A stretch of DNA of 64,000 nucleotides, taken from NCBI GenBank assembly GCA_963210315.1, contig OY723270.1, forward strand, positions 992,001 to 1,056,000, in the 5' to 3' direction. The notes under the pieces were generated by a model. The model saw nothing but the letters and a program-made list of their open reading frames with translations, had not been told where the DNA came from and searched no databases. This document shows positions 1 to 13,360 of the stretch, one piece after another. Each line of letters begins with the position of its first letter. Positions within the stretch are counted from its first letter, which is position 1. This DNA comes from Rhynchopus euleeides (Eukaryota; Euglenozoa; Diplonemea; Diplonemida; Diplonemidae). The position numbers and the translations under genes were made by a program.

Positions 1-790
1 AGAGAACGGCCCCTTCTTCTGCCGCTCGGGTGCAATCAGGGCAAAACCTCCGGCCTGATGCAGCCCTGCGGCGTCACTACCCTTTCACTGCGGATAGTGT
101 GACTGCTGGGGAGGAGGGTGCGAGGTGAATGGGGGCATTCCCTCTCGTCAATCGCGAGAACACCCCCACCACACGCCTGCTGTGGGTGTGTGGCGTGCCC
201 TGCATGATCCGCATAGCAATTTTTCCTGCGTTGTGTTAGCACAGCTCCAAACCCTCCCACATGCTCGCATCCCTCCGCTTCTAGAGACAGACCAGCCCTC
301 CAAATACATTGCTGTGCTTGTGTGGATGGCTATCCCCACATCGAGTGACACATGGGAAACCCCCTCCCCCCTCCAGCTGTGTATTCATTGCGCCTCATGC
401 CATTACCGTCCCCACCCGACCCCCCCCACCCCCCGACTACCCATTCCTGCACCTGACAGGGTGCAGATGTGTCGATAGAAAGTTAGAACTGTGAGGGTGT
501 GTGTGTGTGTGTGGGGGGGGGGGGTGTGAGAGAGAAGATGCTGCGGCCCTTTCTTTCACGAGGGATATGCACGTCTTCCGGAGGTGGGGGGGGGGGGGAG
601 GAGGGGGGTGGGGGGGGGGGGCGGAGGAGAGCTTGGGAGAGAGAGAGTGGTGATGTGGGTCTCGGCAGCGCAAACACACCCCCCCCCCCCTCCCCTCCCC
701 CTCCCCACCCATTTCAGATGCAGGCTGGTCGCTAACCGTCATTCATCATTCCACTCATTCTGGGTTCCCCCCCCCTCCCCCTAGATATTT
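1..790. other. Intergenic region, low complexity
   Basis: No gene is supported here. The stretch holds a GT microsatellite running into a G-run (about 497-525), strongly G-rich tracts at 586-625 and pyrimidine-rich tracts at 678-717 and 765-783, the first ending in TTTCAG before an ATG at 718 that opens only a five-codon frame. Bases around 120-240 resemble, in inverted orientation, part of the dispersed repeat at 37500-37795. Confidence 0.6.
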
Positions 791-844
791 CATCATTCCA
801 CCATCGGGGCCTGCCGTAAGGCAGGCCCCGATGGTGGAATGATG
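791..844. repeat. Perfect 25-bp inverted repeat (hairpin)
   Basis: Two perfectly complementary 25-bp arms (791-815 and 820-844) are separated by the four-base loop GTAA. The stem is GC-rich around GGGGCCTGCC. It lies about 265 bp before the first likely ATG of the ADP-ribosyltransferase/NACHT gene. It could be a small foldback element or a transcribed hairpin; the sequence alone does not decide. Confidence 0.85.
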
Positions 845-1108
845 GTGGGATGAAACGCCGCCCGGTGATCCACCTGACGGATAAAGTTGAAGGATTGCAC
901 TGGAAATTTTTATCTGACTTGGCCAAAATTCCAGGCACAGGGTTTAAAGGGAATTGTGAACCACTGCCAGATCCACGTCCGCACACCCCTTTTGCCACTC
1001 AGCATTGTGACCCTTCCTTGCCCGACGCCCTCCTACAACATGCAGGTGCCTCTCCTACACGCGTGCACAAGGGGTGTGTGCAGATCACAGCACGAGTCGG
1101 TGGGCGGG

Positions 1109-4100
1109 ATGGGGGCGAGTGCGAGTGTGCAGGAGCACGGACGGGCGTGGTGGGGCAGTACACGCGCTGTGAAGGAGGCACTGGAGGGTGGGACGTGGCG
1201 GCAGCTGCTGGAGCAGCACAAGGCGGACGTGAAGGCGGCGGACCCACACACCGGGCGGACGCTGCTGCACGAGGTGTTGCAGTCCGGGTGCAGGGGGGTT
1301 CCCGCTGCTGCCGAAGCAGTCAAGTTTCTGGTGGAGTGCGGGGCAGCCAGCGTTCCAGACAGGGAGGGGCGCACACCGGTGTGGTATGCGCTGCAGCACC
1401 GTGATGGCGACACACGCAGCGCGCTGCTGGCGGCCCTCGGCGAGCACGTGGGGAAGATGCAGACGGAGGTGGTCAGCAGGCTGCGGCACTTCCTCACAGA
1501 CGAGTGGCCGCCCTTGATGGCACGCGTTGCCGCTGCTGGTGCTGCCCGCGCTGCATCGGACGCACTGCAGGAGTCGCAGTCGCAGGCTCAGCCTTCACCA
1601 CAGGAGGTCTGCACACACAAACCCACCGACAAGGACAAGACGAGCGAGCGGCTGCAGAATCACGTGGACGGGCGGAAGATCTGCTTCACGCGCAACGACG
1701 CGGCGTGCGAGACACCGCTGCTGGAGTGGCTGGTGCAGCTGCTGGCGGTGCAGCCGGATCTCGGGTACCGGGCAAAGCACGTGGACAGCGTGCTGCTGGG
1801 GCTGCGGTTTGTTGTGCAGCGGGTGCTGCAGCGTGTGGAGAAGTTGCCAGACGAGATCGAGGACTGGATGGCGGTACATGACTGGTTCGAGCATCTGTGC
1901 GCAGGCTACCTCTTCACCTGCGACTGCGTGGACTACCAGATGGCCGATGCGACGTGCGACCTTGTGCGCGACAAAGACGGCGCGCCTATTGTCAAGGAGT
2001 ACCACAAAAGCTTCACCAGCACTGCTGTGCTGCAGAACCACGGGGCGACGTACATGCGGCCGGCACTGTACTTCGGGATGAACCAGGCGATGCGGACGAT
2101 TGGGCTGTCGGAGGGGGTGCGTCAGTCTGGGGCACGCAGTGTGTTCGAGCTTGTTCAGGCACCGGCACAGCTGCATGTGATTGAAACATTCCAGCCGCTG
2201 ATCACGAAGCTGACGCGGCTGATCCGGAGCCGGCGGCCGAACCTGACCACGGTGTTCCGCGGAATCGACCGGAACGTGTCGGCGCAGTACAAGGTGGGGA
2301 CGTCTGTGGTGTGGAACGCCTTCACGTCGACGACGCAGGAGCAGGGTGTTGCGAAGAACTTCCTGTACGGGAAGGCGGGGACGTTCTTTGTGATTGTGGC
2401 GAAGCAGGGTGCGGCGGAGGTGGGGTTCGCAAGCGTGTTCCCGCAGGAGGCGGAGCTGCTGTACGACAGCAACATCGAGTTCCGGGTGCAGTGGAAGCTG
2501 TCCCCGACGCTGCTGCGCATGGTGGGGAAGCCCTTCGACGTGATTGTGATGCAGGAGGTGGCTGCGCATGACAACGGCAACAAAGACCCCAGCACTGACG
2601 CGCTGCCACAGCCGCCGTCGGAGTCGCAGCACCCACACACACAGGACCAACTCATCAGCGCAAGCAACGAGTATTCACTGTCGGACCAGGTTGAGGCGGT
2701 GCGGAAAGTGCTGCAGCACACGGCGTTGCTCTTCGCGGAGTTTCTGGACGGCTACGTGGAGGGGAGGGTCGGGGACGACACACGTGTGGCGGAGTCGGAG
2801 ACGAGGATGCTGCTACATGAGGTGGACGAGTGGCTGGCGGCAGATGGGGTGGGGAAGGGGGCGAGGGAGACGCGGCGGCACCCACTGTGCCTGGTCGGGG
2901 ACGGAGGCACCGGGAAGACATCTGCGGCGGTTGCGGTTCTGTGCCACCTGCTGCAGGAGAAGAAGGAGGATGCAGGCGGGGTGGCCCCACAGAGAAAGAA
3001 GCCCGTGTTCCCTGTCTTTGTGGCGCTGCCGGCGATTGGCGTGGATACCATCACAACACATGGTGGGATCGACGAGTTCATCCGGAAGTCGTTCGGGCTG
3101 GAGGAGGCTGCGTTGGAGCACCTGAGCAGTGCGTACGACGTTGTGGTGATCCTGGACTCGCTGGACGAGGTGGGGCTGACGCAGACGGATTTGAGCGTGG
3201 CGTACAAGGCCAGTGGCGGGCAAGGGGTGCTGCGGCTGCACCCGTGGTGTGCGAAGCAGTGCAGCGTGATCGTGACGACGCGTGGCGAGTACCTAAAGGG
3301 CGTGGGACACGAGCCGTGGCAAGTGTGTGGCGACGGGACGAGGTCGCTCTACATGCAGCCGTTTTCGCAGACAGACGCGGTGATGTACATCAGCAAGGTG
3401 CGTGCGGCACAGGTTGCGAAGGCGGAGCAGCAGCGGGTGGACGCGTGCTTCACTGCGGACGAGCAGCGGCAGCTGGCCGCCACGGTGCGCGACACATGCA
3501 GTGCAGCTGATCCAACGGTGCCGCACAGCGACCAAAGCCTGGTGGTGGCGATTGTGGAGCGGGCGTGGGTGCTGGCTGGTGGCGACACCGACAACGCCAG
3601 CATGGCCACACCGGCAAAGGCCGGAACTTGTGTCGAGGGTGCTTCTGCCCCCAATGATGCGTCCGCAGTGATTCCAGGAGATCACGGGTGCATCCAGGCA
3701 GCAGCTGATACTGTGATGCTAGCGCTGGAAGGCAGAGGCGGCACACAGGAGACTGCAGGAGAATCGGTGGCACTGCGTGACGTGCTCGTGGCGATGTCGC
3801 AGCAGCCAGGGTTCTTGGAGTGGCGGAAGGCGGGGCTGCAGCGTGCGGGCAGGAGCACAGCACTGCTGGAGCAGCTGGCGGCAGAGCCAGTTCCTCCCCA
3901 CACAGTCGGAGACGCTGAGGTGGCGGTGTGGTCGCAGCTGCGCAACCCGTTCCTGCTTCACATGGCGTGTTACGCACAGCTCGATCTGTCGTCATCAAGC
4001 AGCACACAGGGGCAGCAGTGCCTGAGTGATGTGGCGGTGTACGAGGCCTGCAGAAGCACGTCGAGGTGGGATTGCGTCAGGCGGCGGCTGCATCAGCACG

Positions 4101-5346
4101 CGTGGAGGAGGTGCTGCAGGTGGGGGAACTGATTGCGTGCGCAATGCTGGAGGCACAGACGTGGCAGGGAGTGCTGGGCTCAGAGCGGGCGCGCCTGTTG
4201 ACGGAAGACAACGTGTGCAGTACGGAGGCGGACGAGGCGTTCCGACTGCTGCCGTTCCGTGTGTAGAGCTTCGAGGATGAAAACAGCGCGTTTACATTCT
4301 GCCACAAGACGCTTGGCGAGTTCCTTGTGGCGCGGCGCCTGGCACGCGAGCGTGTGGCCGACACGCTCGGGTCGAAAGTGCGCAGGGCCTTCAGCAAAGA
4401 TGCGCCGAACGTGCTACAGTACTTTGCGGACACAGTGCTCGCACGTGGAGTCGAGGCGCGCGACACGAAGGTATCAGACGAGCTGCTGCCGCTGGTCCTG
4501 TCGAGCCGTGGTGCCGGTGCCTGTGACTCCATGGGCCCTGCCGCCACGGCGACGGTGTGGCATCCCAACGGGACGGCCGTGACGACGCCTGACCGTGCGT
4601 ACGTCGCCTGTGCCGCCTTCCGGCCTACGACGTGGCGTTCTCTCCGGACGGGAAGCGCATCGCGGTGGGTGGCGGTGCCGGGCAGGTCGCGGTGTGCGAC
4701 GCGGCGTCAGACGCCCTGCTCCTGTCCCTGCCGGCACAGTCGATCCTCCCCGTGCAGCGCGTCTCCTTCTCCCCCGACGGGAAGTGGCTCATCAGCGCTG
4801 GGAGCGACGAGCAGCTGCGGCGGTTTGGCAGCGACGGGGCGGCGGTGCTTGTCGCACCGGGGCACTCCCGCGACGCCGCCTTCTCGCCGGACGGGGCCAC
4901 GGTGGCCAACGTCGGGACCAGCGTGAACTCGCGTCGAGATGTGGGGTGTCGAGAGCGGGCTGCTCCAGGCCCAGCTCCCGCAGGTTCTGGGGGACGTGAA
5001 GTCCCTCGCCTTCTCCCCCGACGGCACCGAGCTGCTCTGCGCCTACACCGACGGGCGCGTCTCGGTGTGGCGTGTGGAGACAAACGGCGCCCCCAAGGAC
5101 CCCCAGCCGAAGTTCACCGTGCGCATCCCCACCCCGCCGCTCTTCGACGCCGTCTTCTCCCCGGACGGCACCCGCATCGCAGCCACCGGCCTCCAGTCGT
5201 CTGTGTTGCTCAGCGCCGTGACAGGCGACGTGGTCGACGTCTTCATGGGGCACAGCCTCGCTGCCTCCCGTGTCGCCTTCTCCCCCGACTCCTCCAGCCT
5301 CGTCACCGTCGGTGGGGAGGGCTCGCTCTTTGTCTGGAGCCTCTGA
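1109..5346 (+). pseudogene. Ankyrin / ADP-ribosyltransferase / NACHT / WD40 protein, broken
   Basis: NLR-like multidomain host gene. From ATG 1109 (MGASASVQ, a plausible N-myristoylation start) there are about two ankyrin-like repeats (residues 30-100), then an arginine-type ADP-ribosyltransferase fold with the R-S-E signature: R384 in FRG, S407 in FTSTT and E447-A-E449. A NACHT NTPase follows, with Walker A GDGGTGKT (597-604, K603), Walker B VVILDSLDE (D683) and an arginine-bearing sensor TTRGEY. The C-terminal part carries WD40 repeats with repeated AFSPDG motifs, ending at 5346. In proteins of this plan the propeller or repeats sense a ligand, NACHT oligomerises and the transferase acts as effector; that role is inferred here. 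The reading frame is interrupted about four times in the second half, so this copy looks broken unless the assembly is at fault. An AG-ending acceptor-like tract lies 19-26 nt before the ATG. Confidence 0.85.
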
Positions 5347-6100
5347 GTGCCTGTGACTGTCTCTGAATGTCAGCGGAGGTGTGGGTGTGGTGTGGGGGAG
5401 TCTTGCTCGGTCAGAGGATACAAAGGAGATAGGGGGAGGGGGAGGTCAGTTCATCCAGGTCTGCTTGTAGTATCAGTTCGCGTGCGGAGGGGCTGGAGCG
5501 GGGAACAAAGAGACACAAATCCTGCTGTGAGTTGTGCGGTGTTTCCCCTCAGCCCCCCTTCCAACCTTGCGTATTGCAAGTGGTAGTAAAAAGAAAAACA
5601 CGACAGGTCAGAGCGCCCGTCCTTCCTCGACCTCACGACTCCCCCCTACGCACCTACGGTGCTCAAACAAGTTTGTGGTGTGGTGTGGTGTGGATTCACC
5701 TATCCCTGCGGTGGGGTGAGAGGTGGGGCGGGGCTGCAGCCTCGCGCTTTGCCAGCATCTTTTCCCCCCGCTGCAAGAAGAGCCACCAAAACGCCCTCTC
5801 CTCCTCCTCCTCACACTCTATTGCCCTCCAATTCCCCACCCATCGCTTCCCTCCCACCCCACCCTCTGTTGATTTTGATGTCTTTTTTTTCTGACATTAT
5901 TTTATCGCTTTTTGGGGGTCGTCGCTATTCGGCATGGTATTCTTTTGGCAGAAACCAATTGGCGTTTTCTCACGATAAAAAGAGGAGAAATGTGCCGAAA
6001 ATCCGACCGACTCCCTCCAGGAAACTGCCACTTGCTTGCATTGCACGCATTTTTTGTCACACCAGGCACACGAGGTGTCTCTGGTCCAAAGGAACACAGT

Positions 6101-6202
6101 GCAGGCCTTCGCTCTGTGTCAAACTGTGCCAATTTGTCTCCTGTTCTGTGAGGCGTCTCACAAAACAGGAGACATTCTTCTGCACTTCTGATTGAAGCCC
6201 CC
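6101..6202 (+). repeat. Diverged short TCTTCGCT-family element
   Basis: Begins CCTTCGCTCTGTGTCAAA and ends TTGAAGCCCCC, matching the two elements at 44347-44438 and 44453-44563. It carries the same central GTGAGGCGTCTCAC-type motif. The terminal inverted repeat is degenerate and no target duplication was recognised. Confidence 0.5.
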
Positions 6203-6247
6203 ACTAGCACCTCTCCGGCACCGCTTAGCGATGACCCCTTGATCTAC

Positions 6248-6328
6248 GACAACAGCGTTCGTGTCTGGGATGCATCAACAGGGAAGGATCTGAGCTGCAG
6301 AAGCTTGAAGGCCACACCACCTCTGTGG
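6248..6328 (+). pseudogene. WD40-repeat relic
   Basis: The translation reads DNSVRVWDASTGK, then after a frame change ELQKLEGHTTSV. Together these are a typical end of one WD40 blade and start of the next, as in NACHT-WD40 proteins. The piece lies about 900 bp after the broken ART-NACHT-WD40 gene and is probably a leftover of the same or a sister gene. Too short to be functional. Confidence 0.55.
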
Positions 6329-6696
6329 GCAGCGGAGCTATAACACCAGATGTACCCCCCTGTATGGCCGTTTGTGATGGCAACGTGAGCCGCATCTGTG
6401 CCGCGTCCTGGCGCCTGGCGGCTGTGATCGGCTTTGGGCCTGTTGTGCCTGTGCCCTTTCAAAGCACAGGGCTCGACACTGGCGCCTCCCGCTGCATGCA
6501 GTGTGCTTGGTGGGGCTGTGGGTGGTGTGTAGTGCACACACGGACCGTAGTGTGGCACCTGCATGTGTGCAAGACAAGTTTCCGGTTGTACTTCAGCTGG
6601 AAGCAGCTCCCAGTATCCCATCAGTCGAAGCCTTGGGCGACCAGGTTGGTCTGGTGTGTTGTGCAGTATAAGCTGTTCCAAAAGAGTTCTTACGAG

Positions 6697-6857
6697 TCAC
6701 GAGCGACGAAGGAAATCGTACGACTGAAGCTTTTGGATTAGCACCTTTATGCCACTTCACAGGGCCTCAACACCACGTTGAGGCAGCGAGCAAGTGTGCG
6801 CTCAGAAAAAAAGTAGTCCGGAACTGTTCTCCCACAGCTGGACAGGGTGAGTATTAA
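6697..6857 (+). repeat. Dispersed 211-bp repeat family, diverged copy
   Basis: Shares GAAATCGTACGACTGAAGC, GCCACTTCACAGGGCCTCAA and AGTAGTCCGGAACTGTTCTC with the two identical copies at 17236-17446 and 22486-22696. It lacks about 24 bp near the start and differs at scattered sites, so it is an older insertion. Confidence 0.7.
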
Positions 6858-7480
6858 CGTGTGTGTGTCTACAGGTTTGACCCTACCATATGCCACCTTT
6901 CCAGGTGACACCTTCCATTTTATTCACGTGCGTGTTTATACTGCGAGGCTACCATCAAGACTGCTGCGCGGAGCAGCACAGACAGGGTCCTGCTGCCTGT
7001 GGGAAGAGTGGCTTGTGTTGATGGTTGCTGCATCTGAACTGGTCTTCTGCAGTGCCCCAGCTGTATGCAAAGTCCTTCCCAGGTGGTGGAGAGGAAGGGC
7101 GGCTGCACTGAAGCGACACTCTTCAACTTTTCGCCTTCTCCACCTCCCCGACTTCGGAACCCCCGACAAGCGGGAGTCCGGCCGAGCGGGGGCACCACCC
7201 CACTCGGCGGTGCCTCTGATACAACGGAAAATCAGTGGCTGAGTACGTGGCCGCCCCCATCTCCCGCGATGAACGCCATTTCCCCCCCTGATATGTGTGC
7301 CATCTTTTTTTTCTCATGCCCCAACAACGGGCTCTCCCCCCACACCACCACTCCCCCCCCCCCCCCCCCTACCTCAATAACAGCGCACACCCCCACACAC
7401 GCGCGCACGCGCTTCTGGTTTCTTTGGCCTAAACACACGCACCCCACCCCCCCCCCCCCCCCCCCACCCCCACCCCCTAA

Positions 7481-9844
<2,364 letters not shown>

Positions 9845-10425
9845 GCGGGCATAGGTGTTGGGCCCTGTTGCTCTTCGCCCCCATGCGGTGATGCGGCACA
9901 TATCCACACATTGCCAACGCGTCGATAGGCAGCGTGCAAAACCCCACACAGTGGGAACCCCTCTGCCCAGCTTGCAGCTACAAGCGAAGCGGCGGGCGCC
10001 CGGATCCCACATTTTTAAGGTTTTGGCGCACCGCTGCACCCCACACCATCCCCCCACTCCAATGCTGACGGCAGGCCTTGCAGTGTGTGCCATGCTGTGC
10101 ACTGTTTTGTAGCGGAGGGGGGCGGGCGAAGCCCCTTTCCGTTCGGCCCGCCTCTTCCAAAATAAAACGGTGTGTGCATGGTTTCACAGAATTCTGACAG
10201 NNNNNNNNNNNNNNNNNNNNNNNNNNNNNNNNNNNNNNNNNNNNNNNNNNNNNNNNNNNNNNNNNNNNNNNNNNNNNNNNNNNNNNNNNNNNNNNNNNNN
10301 NNNNNNNNNNNNNNNNNNNNNNNNNNNNNNNNNNNNNNNNNNNNNNNNNNNNNNNNNNNNNNNNNNNNNNNNNNNNNNNNNNNNNNNNNNNNNNNNNNNN
10401 GGTTCGGATCGAAGGAAACCGTAAT
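9845..10425. other. Intergenic region with 200-N assembly gap
   Basis: Bases 10201-10400 are unknown (N). The gap length of exactly 200 suggests an estimated scaffold join, so the true distance is unknown and the 5' part of the following gene could be hidden. Bases 9845-10200 contain no supported gene. Confidence 0.9.
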
Positions 10426-10950
10426 ATGGCCATCCACGGCATCGCGCTGAAGCCCTTCCCCACGCCAACGCAGAAGAAGTCGGAGGGTTTCGCGCGCCTC
10501 AAGCTGGTGGTGAAGGACCTGGACAGCATGGATATGGTCAAGATGTACAAGGCATCGGCACAAGCCTCCACATCCGAGACGCGTCCGAAGAATAAGGCAG
10601 TGGCGGCGGTGGCGGCGATGCAGCACGTCGTTGTGGGCGTGCACGACCAGGAGACCGGGCGCTACTATAGCGTCATCGTCGAGAATGGCTTCACCAAGCT
10701 GGTGACGGCGACGCTGGAAGGGGTGCAGGTCGCCTACACCTTCTACAGGGACCGTCCTTCGGACCAGTGTGAGCCAGGTGAATACAGCGGCTCGCTCGTT
10801 GTGCCGCCTCCGCATTTTGTGGATTCAAGCAGAAATCTGCAGGTCACGGTGCTGAGTGGGCTGACACGGATTGACGTGCCGATCACACCCCCTCCGACAA
10901 AGCAGGCCGCAACGACGGTCGGGTTCATACCCCCTCCTCGTAAAGCATGA
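10426..10950 (+). CDS. Hypothetical protein, upstream frame of a two-frame unit
   Basis: Open frame of 174 residues from ATG 10426, 25 bp after the assembly gap, so the true start may lie in the gap. The product is mixed alpha/beta in appearance, with HVVVGVHDQETGRYYSVIVE and LVTATLEGVQVAYTFYRD resembling beta-strand-rich single-strand-binding modules, and a proline-rich end. No family was recognised. Its stop is 16 bp before the first ATG of the next frame. A candidate 46-nt GT-AG intron (10940-10985, pyrimidine-rich before CTAG) would join the two frames in phase into one 741-residue protein. That intron is far shorter than the others here and its donor is GTAAAG, so two separate products remain possible. 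Confidence 0.55.
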   Translation: MAIHGIALKPFPTPTQKKSEGFARLKLVVKDLDSMDMVKMYKASAQASTSETRPKNKAVAAVAAMQHVVVGVHDQETGRYYSVIVENGFTKLVTATLEGVQVAYTFYRDRPSDQCEPGEYSGSLVVPPPHFVDSSRNLQVTVLSGLTRIDVPITPPPTKQAATTVGFIPPPRKA

Positions 10951-10966
10951 AGCTCCCCTCCGGCTG

Positions 10967-12697
10967 ATGACGCCCTCTCTGCTAGGGAACATGCGGGGGT
11001 GCCTCGAGTTTCTGCTGAGGGCTTTCCCCATCCGCTCGGGTCGCCCCCCACCAACAGTCATGGTCACGGGTGATGGCTACACACCCGGTAGCCTTCAAGG
11101 AAAGAGCAGGCAGCGACTGGCAATCGCATTGACGGACGGGATCACCGCGTCCCGCTTTCTGACAGTGTGTGACCGACACAAGCCCCTGTTCTACGAATGG
11201 TGGGTGCTCCATGCCTTGGGGCAGATTGTGGCAGTTCAGAAGGGGATCTTCACGAAGGGGCCTTGCTCCTTTTCCATCACCCAGTTCCGGCTTGGGGGTG
11301 ACCACTTAGAGTTGTGGTCACTCTTCAAAGGTGTAGGTGGGACAGGGCATCGTTCTGCCTTCTGCCTTACAGGAATCGACGAGCGTTTGGAGTACCTGCA
11401 TGACTGCCACCGCTGTAGTATCCAAGAGATGGATGCCGCAGGATTCACTTGTAGCATCGCTTCAAAATTCTCGAATCCTGTCTACACCGTGACGCCCCCC
11501 CTTCACGACACGAAAGGTGTCATGCGCCTCATTCTACGTACGCTGCCGGGATCAAAAGTGGTGGAGGAAACCATCCTTGGAAAAGTGGGAAAAAATTTCA
11601 CTGGGAAGCACGCAAGAGAGATACTCGCTGCTTTGAAGGCCATCACCGTGGGGAATCAGCGGACATTGTGCTGCGCAATGCAATCACTGATCTTCTTCCG
11701 CTACCAAGACATACCAGTGCGATACTTCTCAACAGGTTCCTGCCGCAAAGAGTTTCTATTCGCTGTGATCAGCTATCATGTGCTGATCTTCTTGTTGGAG
11801 TGGGCAAATCCCGGGATCACTCGCTCGGCATATGCTCATTCTCTCGAACACTGGTTTGATGAGCAGGATGCGCACAGGGTCACCGTCTCCGACGAGCTCT
11901 TCGAACAGGGCAACGGTGAGCGCAAGAGGTGGACACGTGGGGGATCCCCGCAGACGATGGAGCGTGATCTGCAGATCTATGAACTGAAACAGAAACACTT
12001 GACGGATGAAAATACCGTGCGCAAAGTGCCTCCACTGACTCCTACCATCGGCGAGCGGCCCCAAATATTATCTTACGATTCCATGCGCCTGTGCAGGTGT
12101 GTGATCACTCACAATGATACGTGGCTCAAGGCTGCTCGTCAATTGGTGGTCCGCTTGGACAAACTTGGCCTCGGGTCACATGTGCGCCGCAGAGATGGTC
12201 ACGGACAAACATTTCAGGCAGAACCCGGCAACAACGGCGATGTTTTCCTGGTTTGCATCTGTGACGAAGAACCCTGGGAGGTGACGGAGGTGACGCCCCC
12301 TGCACAAGGAACCACCGACGGGGAGGAGGCTGGTGATGGCGGCAACCTTGCGAGTGACGGCAATAGCGGCGAGGCTGGTGATGATGATGATGATGATGGC
12401 GACGAGACATCCGCCACAGAAGAGTATAGCTGCGTTGTTTGCCCTGACAAGAGCTTCGCGCGGGTTTACGGGCTCTACGCCCACTACGACGGACAGCACC
12501 GGCCGAGGGCGCAGTGTGAATGTCGAGTGTCTTGCCCCTTGTGTGAGAAAACGGTGTTCAGAAGTGGACTTAGCCAACACGCCCTCTACGTCCACCAGGA
12601 TGAGCTGGACATCACGACCTGCCCTGTGTGTCTGCAGGAGTTTGCTTCACAAGAACTGAGGGATAGGCACATGTCGGACGAACACCCTGCAGTCTGA
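10967..12697 (+). CDS. Unknown protein with OB-fold-like region and three C-terminal C2H2 zinc fingers
   Basis: 576 residues from ATG 10967. The first 110 residues contain an alternating pattern (RLAIALTDGITASRF...GQIVAVQKGI) like an RPA70-type OB fold. A second OB-like stretch follows a C-x2-C motif (DCHRC), with YTVTPPLHDTKGVMRLIL and an ILGK motif. An acidic linker with a run of aspartates precedes three C2H2 fingers: CVVCPDKS...H, CPLCEKTV...H and CPVCLQEF...H in the last 100 residues. RPA-like plus finger modules occur in DNA-maintenance proteins and in some Helitron accessory genes; neither is established. It borders the repeat-rich region, and a palindrome cluster and a MITE lie just downstream, so a transposon origin is possible. 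No frame breaks are seen in this 1.7-kb frame, which argues for selection or youth. Confidence 0.65.
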   Translation: MTPSLLGNMRGCLEFLLRAFPIRSGRPPPTVMVTGDGYTPGSLQGKSRQRLAIALTDGITASRFLTVCDRHKPLFYEWWVLHALGQIVAVQKGIFTKGPCSFSITQFRLGGDHLELWSLFKGVGGTGHRSAFCLTGIDERLEYLHDCHRCSIQEMDAAGFTCSIASKFSNPVYTVTPPLHDTKGVMRLILRTLPGSKVVEETILGKVGKNFTGKHAREILAALKAITVGNQRTLCCAMQSLIFFRYQDIPVRYFSTGSCRKEFLFAVISYHVLIFLLEWANPGITRSAYAHSLEHWFDEQDAHRVTVSDELFEQGNGERKRWTRGGSPQTMERDLQIYELKQKHLTDENTVRKVPPLTPTIGERPQILSYDSMRLCRCVITHNDTWLKAARQLVVRLDKLGLGSHVRRRDGHGQTFQAEPGNNGDVFLVCICDEEPWEVTEVTPPAQGTTDGEEAGDGGNLASDGNSGEAGDDDDDDGDETSATEEYSCVVCPDKSFARVYGLYAHYDGQHRPRAQCECRVSCPLCEKTVFRSGLSQHALYVHQDELDITTCPVCLQEFASQELRDRHMSDEHPAV

Positions 12698-12869
12698 AAA
12701 AATGAGACTCGTCGTCGGCACAAAATACAATCAGTCCACTCGATCCGATCTCGACAGCTGTTGCATTGCACTCCCACCGTTTGCTGGTCATTTCTCCCCC
12801 CTCCTTGCCACTCCGCTTGCCAAAAAACCCCCCATCACAGTGTAGAGTATGAAGGAAACCGCGGAGATG

Positions 12870-13009
12870 ACAAGTGGCACATGTCATTTACATGTAAAAT
12901 TACAAGTACCACTTGTAAAAGTTACAAGTGGCACTTGTAATTTTACAAGTGGCACTTGTAACCATTTTTCACTTGTAATTTTACATGTAAAACCACTTGT
13001 AATGTAATT
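12870..13009. repeat. Cluster of ACAAGTGGCACTTGT palindromes
   Basis: About seven short units built from ACAAGTGG/CCACTTGT and TTACATGTAAAA repeat in both orientations over 140 bp. Because each unit is its own near reverse complement the whole tract can fold on itself. It starts about 170 bp after the zinc-finger gene, so it could lie in its 3' untranslated region or be the end of a transposon. Confidence 0.75.
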
Positions 13010-13252
13010 TACTTCAGCGCCGTGCGAGGGGATTACCCCATCCTGAGTCTGCACTCTGCTCCCGCACAGCAGAGGGTTGCAGAGGGGGCTGTATCCCATG
13101 AAATCACCCCATGACACCAACCTCACTCTCATGCGCATCCAGCTCTGACGACTGCTCACCCATGTCGGTGGAGGACCTCTGACATGCAGTGGGGCCTGTC
13201 GGAGCCAGGGAGGTCCTTCGACAAGGAACTTCTCAACCTTTTTACTCTTTGT

Positions 13253-13360
13253 GGGGGTCTTCGCTGGTCGACAAACTTCGACAAACTTCGTCAGTTTTCA
13301 GCCAATTCAACAGGAAATGCACCAAAATGCACTGACGATCACCCCGTAGCGAAGACCCCC
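13253..13360 (-). mobile_element. 108-bp MITE, 3-bp target duplication TGT
   Basis: Same family as 9408-9515 in the opposite orientation, with ends GGGGGTCTTCGCT and AGCGAAGACCCCC. TGT flanks it at 13250-13252 and 13361-13363. The terminal repeats are perfect over 13 bp in this copy. Confidence 0.9.

Noticed and set aside
1595-2650. Minus-strand 351-codon frame opposite the ART region
   Set aside because: No domain, arginine- and histidine-rich, and the plus strand carries the ART signature.
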